NCBI GenBank assembly: GCA_017459865.1
Contig: JAFUCD010000012.1
Span: 1-55,935 of the forward strand
DNA: 55,935 nt
Origin: Oscillospiraceae bacterium
GTDB taxonomy: Bacteria; Bacillota_A; Clostridia; Oscillospirales; Oscillospiraceae
Direction: 5' to 3'
The notes under the pieces are model-generated. The model made no database searches. It was not told the origin of the DNA and was given only the letters and a program-made list of their open reading frames with translations. Below, piece after piece: positions 16,946 through 26,935 of the stretch. Position numbers and translations under genes: made by a program. Position 1 is the stretch's first letter. Each line of letters starts with the position of its first letter.

Positions 16946-17389
16946 ATGAACCATTCAGTTATGCGTCCGGGCGCAAGAGCCATCCTGCGCGGCGGAGAAG
17001 ATTGCCCGTCGGTGCGCGGCGAGGTGCTGTTTTATCAGAGACGGCGCAGCGTGCTGGTCGTTGTGCGCGCTTCCGGGCTGCCGGAGACGAGCGCGGGCTT
17101 TCTCGGCTTTCACATCCACGCAGGCGCGCGCTGCGCGGGGGAGGACTTTGCGCAGACGGAGGGGCACTTCAACCCCAAGCGCGAGGAGCATCCGCAGCAC
17201 GCGGGCGACCTGCCGCCGCTGCTCGTCTGCGACGGCCGCGCCTTCATGGAGGTCGTGACCGACCGCTTTCGGGTATCGGATGTGATCGGGAAGACCGCGG
17301 TCATCCACGGCGGCGCCGATGATTTCCGGAGCCAGCCGTCCGGGAAAGCGGGGGAGAAGATCGCCTGCGGCGAGATCCGGCGGGTATAA
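16946..17389 (+). CDS. Cu/Zn superoxide dismutase family protein
   Basis: A 147-residue SodC-like protein. The metal ligands of the family can be placed: His pair in GFHIH, His in GHFNP, His in EEHPQ, His and Asp in QHAGD and the late His in VIHGG. The disulfide cysteine pair is also present (GARCAG and IACGEI). It should dismutate superoxide if copper and zinc are loaded. It has no signal peptide, whereas most bacterial SodC proteins are exported, so it would be cytoplasmic. Its ribosome binding site lies in the arm of the preceding terminator hairpin. Confidence 0.82.
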   Translation: MNHSVMRPGARAILRGGEDCPSVRGEVLFYQRRRSVLVVVRASGLPETSAGFLGFHIHAGARCAGEDFAQTEGHFNPKREEHPQHAGDLPPLLVCDGRAFMEVVTDRFRVSDVIGKTAVIHGGADDFRSQPSGKAGEKIACGEIRRV

Positions 17390-17427
17390 CCGGGCGCGTT
17401 GCATTTCCCGGAAAAATCTGCTACAGT

Positions 17428-17463
17428 AAAACGCGGAGGGCCCTGCGCCTTCCGCGTTTTCCA
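17428..17463 (+). terminator. Terminator between SOD-like and MBL genes
   Basis: Stem aaaacgcgga / tccgcgtttt, extended by three further pairs towards the loop, directly before the MBL gene. Confidence 0.75.
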
Positions 17464-17483
17464 TGAAACGGAGGGATCGATCC

Positions 17484-18326
17484 ATGAAGATCACCTATCT
17501 CGGCACGACCGTGCTGCTCTTTGACGACGGCACGGATCAGATCCTGTTTGACTGCCACACGACGCGCCCGTCGATCCTGCGCTTCCTGTTCGGGAAGCTC
17601 GCCACGGACACGGCGGTCGCCGACCGCGTGATCGCGCAGTTCGGTTTTTCACGCCTGCGGGCGACGTTCTGTTCGCATTCGCACTATGATCATGTGCTGG
17701 ACCTGCAGTATTATGTTAACCGATGCGGCGGCGACGTCTACGGCTCGCCCTCGGCGCTGAACGTCGCGCGGGGAGGCGGCGTCGCGGAGGAGCGGCTGCA
17801 TGATTTCACGCAGCAGCCGGAGGCGCGCATCGGCGCGTTTTCCGTCCGCGTGATCCCGTCGAAGCACTCCCGCGCGCATTTTTACAATGACGATCTCGGG
17901 CAGACCATCGACCGACCGCTCGTGCAGCCTGCCCGGAAGAAGCAGTACAGGGAGGGCGGCTCGTTCGATTTCATCGTCACGCACGGGGACACGACGTATG
18001 TGATCCGCCCGAGCTGCAATTACATCCCGGGACAGCTCGACGGCGTGCGCGCGGACGTGCTGTTTCTCGGCGTCACGGGACTGAGCAAGGAAAGCCCCGC
18101 CTGGCAGGAGACATTCTTTTCTGAGACGATCGACAAGACGCGGCCCCGGCTCGTCATTCCGCTGCATTGGGACAGGTTCTTCGCGCCGCTCTACGGGCCC
18201 GTGCGCGGACTGCCGCGGCTGTTTGAGGACACGGGCGCGTCGATGCACCTGCTGGCTGAGCGCTGTGCCGCGCGCGGCGTCGACTGTCTGGTGCAGCTCC
18301 CGCTGACCAGCATCACGATGCCCTGA
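17484..18326 (+). CDS. MBL-fold metallohydrolase
   Basis: A 280-residue metallo-beta-lactamase-fold protein. The metal-binding HSHYDH motif lies at about residues 65-70, further ligands are plausible in PSKHSRAH and in the C-terminal PLHWDRF. The best start is ATG 17484 with GGAGGG at 17470-17475; an in-frame ATG at 17463 lies inside the terminator. The family covers hydrolases for lactones, phosphodiesters and others, so the substrate is unknown. It is followed 14 bp later by the S66 peptidase, implying a two-gene unit. Confidence 0.85.
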   Translation: MKITYLGTTVLLFDDGTDQILFDCHTTRPSILRFLFGKLATDTAVADRVIAQFGFSRLRATFCSHSHYDHVLDLQYYVNRCGGDVYGSPSALNVARGGGVAEERLHDFTQQPEARIGAFSVRVIPSKHSRAHFYNDDLGQTIDRPLVQPARKKQYREGGSFDFIVTHGDTTYVIRPSCNYIPGQLDGVRADVLFLGVTGLSKESPAWQETFFSETIDKTRPRLVIPLHWDRFFAPLYGPVRGLPRLFEDTGASMHLLAERCAARGVDCLVQLPLTSITMP

Positions 18327-18340
18327 AGGGAGGCGTTTTT

Positions 18341-19366
18341 ATGATCAAAACCGTTGGGATCGTCAGCCTGTCCAGCGGCATTCTGGGCGAGGCGTTCGTG
18401 CGGCACGAGCTGGACATCGGCGTCCGGCGGCTGGAGGCCATGGGGCTTTCGGTGCGCTTCCTGCCCCACGCGCTGAAGGGGATGGAGCATGTCAAGGCAC
18501 ATCCCGAGGATCGCGCGGCGGATCTGCTGCAGGCGTTCCGCGATCCGCAGATCGACCTGATCCTCTGCGCGATCGGCGGGGACGACACCTATCGGCTGCT
18601 GCCGTATCTGTTCGGGCACGGCGATCTGGCGGCGGCGGTCTGTGACAAGCCCTTTCTCGGCTTTTCCGACACGACGATCAACCACTTCATGCTGCACAAG
18701 CTCGGCCTGCCCACGTTTTACGGGCAGAGCTTTCTGCCCGACGTCTGTGAGCTCGAGGCGGACATGCTGCCGTATACGCGGCGGTATTTTGAGGAGCTGA
18801 TCGCCACGGGCACGATCCGGCGCGTCACGCCGAGCGACGTGTGGTATGCCGAGCGGACGAGCTACGGCGCAGACCAGGTCGGCGTTGCGCGCATCTCGCA
18901 CCCCGACCGCGGCTTCGTCCTGCTGCAGGGCGCTCCGGTGTTCTCCGGTGAGATCCTCGGCGGCTGTATCGATTCGATGTTTGAGATGTTCGATCCCTGC
19001 CGTTACGCGGATATGCCGGAGCTCTGCAGCCGCTATGCGCTGTTTCCGTCCGAGGCGGACTGGCGCGGGAGGATCCTGCTGCTGGAGACCAGTGAGGAAA
19101 AAATGTCCCCGGAGCAGTTCCGCCGGGCGCTGGAGCTTCTGAAGGCGCACGGCGTGTTCCGCGCGGTGTCGGGCGTGCTGTTCGGCAAGCCCATCGACGG
19201 GCTGTACGAGCAGGAATACTGGCGTGCGCTGGTCGAGGTCATCGACGACCCGACCCTGCCGATCGTCTGCAATCTCAAGGTCGGTCACGCGCTGCCGCGC
19301 TGCATCGTCCCGTTCGGCGTCCCCGCCGTCGTGGACACGGAGCGGCAGGAGATAAGGTTTACATAA
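18341..19366 (+). CDS. S66 family LD-carboxypeptidase (MccF-like)
   Basis: Serine peptidase of the S66 family, which cleaves L-D peptide bonds in muropeptides or, in MccF relatives, amide bonds in peptide antibiotics. The 341-residue product has the nucleophile serine in FLGFSDTT (about residue 109), the preceding CAIGGDDTYRLLPYL, a glutamate region (LLLETSEE) and the histidine in NLKVGHALPR. No signal peptide is seen, indicating a cytoplasmic enzyme that would act on imported peptides. A peptide importer and a D-aminoacylase homologue lie next door. Confidence 0.9.
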   Translation: MIKTVGIVSLSSGILGEAFVRHELDIGVRRLEAMGLSVRFLPHALKGMEHVKAHPEDRAADLLQAFRDPQIDLILCAIGGDDTYRLLPYLFGHGDLAAAVCDKPFLGFSDTTINHFMLHKLGLPTFYGQSFLPDVCELEADMLPYTRRYFEELIATGTIRRVTPSDVWYAERTSYGADQVGVARISHPDRGFVLLQGAPVFSGEILGGCIDSMFEMFDPCRYADMPELCSRYALFPSEADWRGRILLLETSEEKMSPEQFRRALELLKAHGVFRAVSGVLFGKPIDGLYEQEYWRALVEVIDDPTLPIVCNLKVGHALPRCIVPFGVPAVVDTERQEIRFT

Positions 19367-19388
19367 AATAGTTTACATAATATTATTT

Positions 19389-19425
19389 ATCCCCGCTTTC
19401 GGATGGAGAGCGGGGATTTGTCTTT
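19389..19425. terminator. Terminator between convergent S66 and D-aminoacylase genes
   Basis: Stem atccccgct / agcggggat (19389-19397, 19409-19417) followed by ttgtctttt. On the minus strand it lies just after the stop of the amidohydrolase gene. Confidence 0.75.
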
Positions 19426-19430
19426 TGCTG

Positions 19431-20792
19431 TTATCTTCTCACGGCTCTGCCGGCGTCCGCGCGGACGACTTCGCCGTGGTCGAGCGCGACAGTGCCGCCG
19501 ATGAGCACATAGTCGATGCCGACGGGGGCGACGAGGTTGTCATCGAACGTCGCGCGGTCACAGATCGTCTCGGCATCGAAGATCACAACGTCCGCGTCCG
19601 CGCCGACGCGCAGCGTGCCCTTTCGCTCCAAACCCAGCTGCGCGGCGGGCATGGAAGTCATGCGCGCGATCGCGTCGTCGAGCGGGAGCTTGCCCGCGCG
19701 GACGTAGCGCCCCAGCACGCGGGGGAACGCGCCCGCTGCGCGGGGGTGGCCCTGTCCGGCGCTGAGCGTACCGTCGCTGCCGATCATCACGCCGGGGTGG
19801 CGGAAGGCGAGATCCACGTCCTCCTGCTGCATCACGTAGCAGATCGTCATATATTCCGGATGCTCGGCGCGCATCTCATCGAAGATCTCCTTCGTGCAGC
19901 GCTGCCCCTTGTACTTGCCCTCGACGAGCTCCACAACGTCATAGCCGCAGCCATAGCGCTCCAGCCAGCCGGGATCATAGGTCGTCTCGCCGATGCCGGT
20001 GGAAAAGGCGTCGTAGGGGTAGCAGTCGCAGAGCACCTCCGTGCCGTTCGCGCGGTAGGCGTCCACGAGCGTGAGAAAGCGCTCCATCTGCCCGAAGCCC
20101 GCCATGCTGCCGATGTGGCTGACCTGCAGCGGCACCTCAAGCGGGGCGCAGGCGTCGAGAAATTCCCGCGCCGCGGCAAACACCGCCTCGGCGTCGTCGC
20201 GGATGTGCGCCGCCACGACCTTGCCGTCCGCCGCGCAGGGGAGGGCGGTCTGCCGCAACTCGCGCTCGTCCATGCCGGGGACGTAGCGGATGCCGTAGGA
20301 CACGCCGATGCAGCCGCGCTTCAGGCTCTCGGCGATCATGTCCGCCATGGCGTCGATCTGCTCCGGCGTCGCGGGGGCGTATTTGTCCGCCGCGCCGACC
20401 CGGGTGCGGAACCAGCCGTGCCCGGCGAGCATCGCGACGTTCACCGCCGCGCCGTCGCGGTCCACGATGTCGAGATAGTCCGCCGGGTGATACTGGTTCT
20501 CGCCGCAGTTGCCCGCGACGGCGGTCGTCACGCCCATGCGCAGCATGCACCGGAAGATCGATTTTTCCGCGTCGCGGTACAGCGTGCCGTCCGGCTCGAC
20601 GGGGTCCTCGTGCATGTGGATGTCCAGAAAGCCCGGGCAGACGATCCTGCCCGCGGCGTCGATCACGCGGTCCGCCTGCGGCGTGTCCGTCGTCACGGCG
20701 GCGACGCGCCCGTCCTCGAGCAGCAGATTCAGCCGCGCGTGCACGCCCGCGGCGGGATCGATGAGCATTCCGTTTTTGATGAGCGTTTTCAT
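19431..20792 (-). CDS. N-acyl-D-amino-acid deacylase-like amidohydrolase
   Basis: A 453-residue amidohydrolase of the D-aminoacylase type, removing acyl groups from N-acyl-D-amino acids with a zinc centre. Visible motifs: CPGFLDIHMHEDP (His59, His61), GVTTAVAGNCGEN, a conserved VAAHIRDDAE region, VSHIGS and the C-terminal GTLRVGADADVVIFD that closes the composite beta-sandwich. I chose ATG 20792; an upstream GTG at 20837 has no binding site and adds residues not typical of the family. It is divergent from the peptide ABC operon. Confidence 0.85.
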   Translation of the reverse strand: MKTLIKNGMLIDPAAGVHARLNLLLEDGRVAAVTTDTPQADRVIDAAGRIVCPGFLDIHMHEDPVEPDGTLYRDAEKSIFRCMLRMGVTTAVAGNCGENQYHPADYLDIVDRDGAAVNVAMLAGHGWFRTRVGAADKYAPATPEQIDAMADMIAESLKRGCIGVSYGIRYVPGMDERELRQTALPCAADGKVVAAHIRDDAEAVFAAAREFLDACAPLEVPLQVSHIGSMAGFGQMERFLTLVDAYRANGTEVLCDCYPYDAFSTGIGETTYDPGWLERYGCGYDVVELVEGKYKGQRCTKEIFDEMRAEHPEYMTICYVMQQEDVDLAFRHPGVMIGSDGTLSAGQGHPRAAGAFPRVLGRYVRAGKLPLDDAIARMTSMPAAQLGLERKGTLRVGADADVVIFDAETICDRATFDDNLVAPVGIDYVLIGGTVALDHGEVVRADAGRAVRR

Positions 20793-20923
20793 GTTCCATA
20801 CCAGCCTTTTCAGCGATTCATACTGCAAACCTACCACGTTCCGCGCCGGAAATCAAGCTTGCGATCCCGTCTCTGTGACGGAGCGCGGGCGGTTCCGGGA
20901 CCAATGTTTTGTGGTTTTCACGA

Positions 20924-20952
20924 TTGCAATGCACCAAATCTTGTGTTAGAAT
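20924..20952 (+). promoter_or_regulatory. Promoter of the peptide ABC importer operon
   Basis: TTGCAA (20924-20929), 17-bp spacer, TAGAAT (20947-20952). A second TATAAT at 21043-21048 has no good -35 box. Confidence 0.75.
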
Positions 20953-21092
20953 AACTTTATCGTGCAAAAGTGACCGCGCTGCAGAGCATTTTTTGCGCAC
21001 AAAAAGGCACGAATTACGCTTCTTGCTCGTTGCGCGCTTCCATATAATAAAATCAAGCAGCATGATACAAAACCAAATCAGGAGGAATGAAC

Positions 21093-22679
21093 ATGAAAAA
21101 GACGATCGCACTCGTTCTGGCGTGTCTGATGTGCGTCGCGTTGTTTGCCGGCTGCGCCAGCGACAGCAGCAGCGGCGGCGGCAGCAACGCAGCGGCGGAC
21201 GGCAAGGTCCTGACCATCGCCATCGACGGCGAGCCGAACTCCCTCGACTGCGTCATGGACACCGACGACAAGGTCTCCGAGGTCGTGTACGGCTCCGTGT
21301 TTGAAAAGCTCGTCGCCTTCACGGGCGAGGACGAGGTCATCCCCGAGCTGGCAGAGTCCTTCGACATCAGCGAGGACAACACCGTTTATACCTACAAGCT
21401 CCGCGAGGGCGTGAAGTTCCACAACGGCGATGAGATGACCGCCGACGACGTCGTCGCGAGCATGAACCGCTGGATCGACAACGCCGAGAACGCGCAGAGT
21501 CTCACCGGCGACGCGCGCTTTGAGAAGGTCGACGACTACACCGTGCAGATCACGCTCGACAAGGGCACGCTCTATCTCAACGAGATGATCGCGGGTCTCG
21601 GTCAGCAGGCCGCCATCATGCCCGCCTCCGTCGTCGAGAGCCTCGACGAGGGCGCGCTGATCGAAGACTACATAGGCACCGGCCCCTACATGTATGAGGA
21701 GTGGCTGCCCGACCAGTACATCAAGCTCGTCGCCAACCCCGACTACGCCCCCTACGGCAGCGAGGGCGACTACTCCGGCTGGGGCGGCTACAAGACCGCC
21801 TGGTATGACGAGGTCTATTTCTACTTCCCGGGCGATCCGTCCACGATGGTCGACGGTCTGCGCACCGGCGAGTATGATCTGATCAACGTGGTCGGCGCGG
21901 ACCAGTACAGCGTGTTCGACGGCGACGACGCGTTCACCATGTTTTCCGCCGAGACGGAGGAGCAGATGCTCATCTTCAACAAGGAGCAGGGCGTCGCCTC
22001 CAACCCGCTCGTCCGCCAGGCCGTACAGGCGGTCGTCAACTCCGACGATCTGCTCTATGCCGCCAAGGGCAACGAGGAACTGTACAACACCTATTCGTCC
22101 TATATGTTCAAGGAATCCGCCAACTGGTACACCGAGGCCGGCAGCGAGTTCTACAACCAGAACGATCCCGACAAGGCCAAGGAGCTCTTTGATGAGGCCG
22201 GCTGGACCGAGGACGACACGTTCCGCATCCTGGTCGACTCCGACGCCAACGACTACAACGCCGAGGCGCTGGTCATCCAGGAGGAGCTGCGCGGCATCGG
22301 CGTCAACTGCGAGGTCCTCGCCTACGACTCCGACACCTATCGCGACATCCGCAACAACAAGCCCGGCGAGTGGGACGCGTTCATCACCGGCTTCGGCCCC
22401 AAGGTCCTGCCGAACATGAACCTGTATCTGTCCGCCTCCTGGGCCGGCAAGTGCGCCGATGAGCGCATCCAGTCCGATCTCGCCGCCATCGCCGCCGAGA
22501 GCGAGCTGAGCGCGGCGCAGCAGATCTGGAACGACCTGCAGCAGTATATGTATGAGGAATATGTCCCGGTCGTGCTGTTCGGCACCACGCAGCGCGTCGG
22601 CGTGCACACCAGCGACCTCACCGGCGCCATCATGAAGGAGCGCATGGTCTGGGTCGACGTCCACCCGGTCGAGGGGTAA
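21093..22679 (+). CDS. Peptide ABC transporter, substrate-binding lipoprotein
   Basis: A 528-residue extracellular solute-binding protein of family 5. The signal peptide ends in lipobox LFAGC with Cys21, and a short Ser/Gly linker follows. SBP_bac_5 marks are clear: AIDGEPNSLDC, LAESFDIS.DNTVYTYKLREGVKFHNGDEMTADDVVASMNRW split over residues about 75-125, and YIGTGPYMYEEW. It should deliver peptides to the permeases downstream. I chose ATG 21093 because GGAGG at 21081-21085 is then correctly spaced; the ATG at 21087 is too close. Ligand preference cannot be read from sequence. Confidence 0.95.
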   Translation: MKKTIALVLACLMCVALFAGCASDSSSGGGSNAAADGKVLTIAIDGEPNSLDCVMDTDDKVSEVVYGSVFEKLVAFTGEDEVIPELAESFDISEDNTVYTYKLREGVKFHNGDEMTADDVVASMNRWIDNAENAQSLTGDARFEKVDDYTVQITLDKGTLYLNEMIAGLGQQAAIMPASVVESLDEGALIEDYIGTGPYMYEEWLPDQYIKLVANPDYAPYGSEGDYSGWGGYKTAWYDEVYFYFPGDPSTMVDGLRTGEYDLINVVGADQYSVFDGDDAFTMFSAETEEQMLIFNKEQGVASNPLVRQAVQAVVNSDDLLYAAKGNEELYNTYSSYMFKESANWYTEAGSEFYNQNDPDKAKELFDEAGWTEDDTFRILVDSDANDYNAEALVIQEELRGIGVNCEVLAYDSDTYRDIRNNKPGEWDAFITGFGPKVLPNMNLYLSASWAGKCADERIQSDLAAIAAESELSAAQQIWNDLQQYMYEEYVPVVLFGTTQRVGVHTSDLTGAIMKERMVWVDVHPVEG

Positions 22680-22686
22680 ATAAAGT

Positions 22687-22791
22687 CCCTCTCCGTCACG
22701 GCTGACCCTCCCCCAGGGGGGAGGCAAGAGACTGGAGCAGAGCCCTTGGCTCCCCCTCTGGGGGAACTGTCAGCGAAGCTGACTGAGAGGG
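22687..22791. repeat. Intergenic palindromic repeat (CCCTCTC...GAGAGGG type)
   Basis: Outer arms ccctctccgtcacggctgac (22687-22706) and gtcagcgaagctgactgagaggg (22769-22791) are imperfect inverted repeats; inner arms ccctcccccagggggg and ctccccctctgggggaa are near-palindromes. It carries no frame. I recall this type as a common dispersed element in gut Firmicutes. Confidence 0.75.
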
Positions 22792-22833
22792 TCTCACGCG
22801 ACTGCTGTCCGCACCCCAACCCACACAACCAGT

Positions 22834-22878
22834 CCGACAGAAGGTCACCATGGCCTTCTGTCGGTTTGGTGCTTTTTT
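22834..22878 (+). terminator. Hairpin terminator or attenuator between binding protein and permeases
   Basis: Perfect 11-bp stem ccgacagaagg / ccttctgtcgg (22834-22844, 22854-22864), then tttggtgctttttt. Partial termination here would keep the binding protein in excess over the permeases, a usual need for such importers. Confidence 0.75.
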
Positions 22879-22959
22879 CGGTCTTGTTTTCCAAAGGCTG
22901 TTTTCGCCCGAAGGCGGCTTTCGGAAAGCAAAATCGTCCGGTTTTAGGAGTCGGTATCC

Positions 22960-23907
22960 ATGCATAAATACATCTTCAAACGATTGCTGACGCTGATCCC
23001 CGTGCTGTTCATCGTCTCGATCGTCATCTTCATGCTCATCCATCTCGTCCCCGGCGACCCGGCGGCGATGATGCTGGGCGACAAGGCGACGCCCGAGCAG
23101 ATCGCCGCGCTGCGCCATACGCTGGGCTTTGACCAGCCGCTGCCGGTGCAGTATGTCAAGTGGATCGGCGGCATCTTTCACGGGGACCTCGGGACGAGCC
23201 TGTTCATGAAGGGCACCATGTGGGAGATCATCTCCTCGCACATGGTCCCCACCGTGCAGCAGACGCTTGTCGCCGTCGCGTTCGCGTCGCTCGTGGGCGT
23301 GCCGCTGGGCATGCTCGCCGCGGTCAAGCGCGGCCGCGCGGCGGACCAGATCATCTCCACGTTCTCCATCGTCGGCGTGTCGCTGCCGAGCTTTCTGATG
23401 GGCCTGGGGCTGATTTTGCTCTTTTCCGTGAAGCTGCGCCTGCTGCCGAGCTCCGGCTACAAGCCCATCGGGAGCTTCGGCTGGGCGACGCATATCCGCT
23501 ATATGCTCCTGCCCGGCATCGCGCTGGGCTTCATCGAGATGGGCCTCATCATCCGCATGACCCGCTCGAGCATGCTGGAGATCATGGGCTCGGACTACAT
23601 GCGCATGGCGAAGGCGAAGGGCGTCAGCCGCTTTAAGATGTTCGCCAAGCACGCGCTGAAAAACGCCCTCGTCGGCGTCGTCACGGTGGTCGGCCTGTCG
23701 TTCATCTCCTGTCTCGGCGGCGCCGCGGTCACGGAGACGATCTTCAACATCCCCGGCATCGGCAAGCTCACGCTCAACGCCGTCATGCGCCGCGACTATG
23801 AGGTCGTGCAGGCGGTGGTGCTCGTGGTGTCGCTGCTGAACGTGGTGTGCACGCTGGTGCTCGATCTGCTGTATGGGCTGATCGACCCGCGCGTGCGCCT
23901 GTCCTGA
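22960..23907 (+). CDS. Peptide ABC transporter permease, DppB/OppB type
   Basis: A 315-residue permease. It begins with the typical KYIFKRLLTLIPVLFIVSIVIFMLIHLVPGDPA, and carries the EAA loop region around MRMAKAKGVSRFKMFAKHALKNAL that docks the ATPases, then GGAAVTETIFNIPGIGKL. About six membrane helices are expected. ATG 22960 follows AGGAG at 22946-22950. It sits 280 bp from the binding-protein gene, the gap being filled by a palindromic repeat and an attenuator-like hairpin, and 12 bp before dppC. Confidence 0.95.
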   Translation: MHKYIFKRLLTLIPVLFIVSIVIFMLIHLVPGDPAAMMLGDKATPEQIAALRHTLGFDQPLPVQYVKWIGGIFHGDLGTSLFMKGTMWEIISSHMVPTVQQTLVAVAFASLVGVPLGMLAAVKRGRAADQIISTFSIVGVSLPSFLMGLGLILLFSVKLRLLPSSGYKPIGSFGWATHIRYMLLPGIALGFIEMGLIIRMTRSSMLEIMGSDYMRMAKAKGVSRFKMFAKHALKNALVGVVTVVGLSFISCLGGAAVTETIFNIPGIGKLTLNAVMRRDYEVVQAVVLVVSLLNVVCTLVLDLLYGLIDPRVRLS

Positions 23908-23919
23908 GGAGGTGCGGTC

Positions 23920-24822
23920 ATGGAAAACACCAAACGACTCGAACGCATCTCCCGCGATGAGCTGCACGCCGTCAAGCGCCGCCTGCAGGCGGAGCAGCGC
24001 GCGCTCACGGTCCGGCGCTTTTTCCACAGCCGCCTCGCCGTGATCGGCGCGGTCATCGTGCTGCTCATGGCGCTCACGGCGATCTTTGCGCCGCTGCTCG
24101 CGCCGGCGGACCCGCTTGCGCAGACGGTCTCCCACCGCCTGACCCCGCCGGGCGGACAATACCTGCTCGGCACGGATAAGCTCGGCCGCGATCTTCTCAG
24201 CCGCATCATCTACGGCACGCGTGTGTCGATGCTCGTCGGCGTCAGCGTGGGCCTGAGCTCCATGGTCTTCGGCATGATCATCGGCCTGTACGCCAGCTAC
24301 TACAAGGCGCTCGACGGCGTGCTGATGCGCATCTGCGACGGCTTGAGCGCCATCCCCTCGACGCTGCTCGCCATCGCGCTGATGGCGGTGCTGGGCTCTG
24401 GCGTGATGAACGTGATCCTCGCGCTGAGCATCGTGTATATCCCGCGCATGGCGCGCATCGCCCGCTCCGCCGCCCTCGTCGTCAAGGAGCAGACCTACAT
24501 CGAGGCTCTGCGCAGCCAGGGCGCGAGCGCCGCGCGCATCATCTGGCGCCACATCGCGCCGAACATCCTCTCGCCGGTCGTGGTGCAGGCGTCGTACAAC
24601 TTCGCCAACTCCATCATCACCGAGGCCGCGCTGAGCTTCCTCGGCGTCGGCGTGCCCGCCCCGCAGCCCAGCTGGGGCAACATCCTCTCCGAGGGCAGAG
24701 AGGTCATCAACTCCGCGTGGTGGATGATCGTCTATCCCGGCGTCGCGACCGCGCTCGCGGTCATGGGCACGAACATTTTCGGCGACGGTCTGCGGGACAT
24801 CCTGGACCCGCATACGAACTGA
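23920..24822 (+). CDS. Peptide ABC transporter permease, DppC/OppC type
   Basis: The 300-residue partner of the preceding permease. The N-terminal cytoplasmic segment is followed by the first helix (AVIGAVIVLLMALTAIFAPLLAP), the LLGTDKLGRDLLSRIIYGTRVSM motif that defines OppC/DppC, the EAA-type loop EALRSQGASAARIIWRHIAPN and ITEAALSFLGVGVPAPQPSWG near the end. Five to six helices are expected. ATG 23920 has GAGGAGG. The next gene starts 13 bp after its stop. Confidence 0.95.
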   Translation: MENTKRLERISRDELHAVKRRLQAEQRALTVRRFFHSRLAVIGAVIVLLMALTAIFAPLLAPADPLAQTVSHRLTPPGGQYLLGTDKLGRDLLSRIIYGTRVSMLVGVSVGLSSMVFGMIIGLYASYYKALDGVLMRICDGLSAIPSTLLAIALMAVLGSGVMNVILALSIVYIPRMARIARSAALVVKEQTYIEALRSQGASAARIIWRHIAPNILSPVVVQASYNFANSIITEAALSFLGVGVPAPQPSWGNILSEGREVINSAWWMIVYPGVATALAVMGTNIFGDGLRDILDPHTN

Positions 24823-24835
24823 GGAGGTGCGTCTG

Positions 24836-25810
<975 letters not shown>

Positions 25811-25825
25811 TGGGAGGCTGACGCT

Positions 25826-26800
25826 GTGAACAAGGAAATCATACTCGAGGCCGACCACGTCCGGAAGTGGTTCCCGGTGAAGGGATTCGCCGGGCAGACC
25901 ACCGGCAACGTCAAGGCTGTGGACGGCATTTCGCTCCGGCTCTATCGCGGCGAGACCTACGGGCTCGTGGGTGAGACGGGCTGCGGCAAGTCCACGCTCG
26001 GCAGAATGCTCATCCGTCTGCTCGATCCCACCGAGGGCACGATCACCGTGGACGGGCAGGACATCACGAAGCTCTCGCACCGGCAGCTGCAGCCGATCCG
26101 CAGCAAGATGCAGATGGTGTTTCAGGACCCCTACACGTCGCTCGACGGGCGCATGCACGTGGGCGACATCCTGATGGAGACGCTCGCGATCCAAAACGAG
26201 GTCCCGCGCGCCGAGCGCATGGACCGCGTGCTCGCGATGCTCTCGGAGGTGGGGCTGCTCGCCGAGCACTTTTACCGCTATCCGCATGAGCTCTCCGGCG
26301 GACAGCGCCAGCGCGTGGGGCTTGCCCGCGCCCTGCTGCTGCGCCCGGAGCTGATCGTGTGCGATGAGCCGGTCTCGGCGCTGGACGTCTCGGTGCGCGC
26401 GCAGATCATCAACCTCCTGCTGGACCTGCAGAAGGAAGAGCATCTGACGTATCTCTTCATCTCGCATGACATGTCCGTCGTGCGCTATATGGCGGACCGC
26501 GTCGGGGTCATGTACCTCGGGCACCTCGTCGAGGAGGCGGAGACGGACGCGCTCTTTGAGCGGCCGCTGCACCCGTATACGCAGGTGCTTTTGAGCGCCG
26601 TTCCGACGCCCGACCCGCGCACGAAGCGCGAGCGCATGATCCTCGAGGGCGACCTGCCGTCGCCGCTCGACCCGCCGCCGGGCTGCGTGTTCCACACCCG
26701 CTGCCCCTACGCTACGGAGGCCTGCAGGACCGAGTCTCCCGCGCCGCGCGAGCTCGCACCGGGCCACCGCGTGGAGTGTCACAGAGCGGGGGAGATCTGA
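25826..26800 (+). CDS. Peptide ABC transporter ATP-binding protein, DppF/OppF type
   Basis: The second ATPase of the importer, 324 residues, starting at GTG with GGGAGG at 25812-25817. Walker A GETGCGKS is at residues 49-56, the Q-loop in [13 protein letters not shown], signature LSGGQRQRV, Walker [14 protein letters not shown]-loop in FISHD and the C-terminal extension with [14 protein letters not shown]. It completes a five-gene set: binding protein, two permeases, two ATPases. Two tandem terminators follow. Confidence 0.96.
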   Translation: MNKEIILEADHVRKWFPVKGFAGQTTGNVKAVDGISLRLYRGETYGLVGETGCGKSTLGRMLIRLLDPTEGTITVDGQDITKLSHRQLQPIRSKMQMVFQDPYTSLDGRMHVGDILMETLAIQNEVPRAERMDRVLAMLSEVGLLAEHFYRYPHELSGGQRQRVGLARALLLRPELIVCDEPVSALDVSVRAQIINLLLDLQKEEHLTYLFISHDMSVVRYMADRVGVMYLGHLVEEAETDALFERPLHPYTQVLLSAVPTPDPRTKRERMILEGDLPSPLDPPPGCVFHTRCPYATEACRTESPAPRELAPGHRVECHRAGEI

Positions 26801-26836
26801 TATCCGGCGGTCCGATCGTGCGACCGAAAGCGAAAA

Positions 26837-26926
26837 AAGGCGAATCCGCAGAGATCAAAATCCTGCGGATTCGCCTTGGCTTTTATCTGTTTTTTTTCTG
26901 CCGCTCCGGCTGCGGCAGGCTTTTTT
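26837..26926 (+). terminator. Two tandem terminators after the peptide importer operon
   Basis: First: 15-bp perfect stem aaggcgaatccgcag / ctgcggattcgcctt (26837-26851, 26863-26877), followed by a T-rich stretch (26881-26897). Second: ctgccgc / gcggcag (26898-26904, 26912-26918), then gcTTTTTT. Confidence 0.85.
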
Positions 26927-26935
26927 ATGTTCGGA

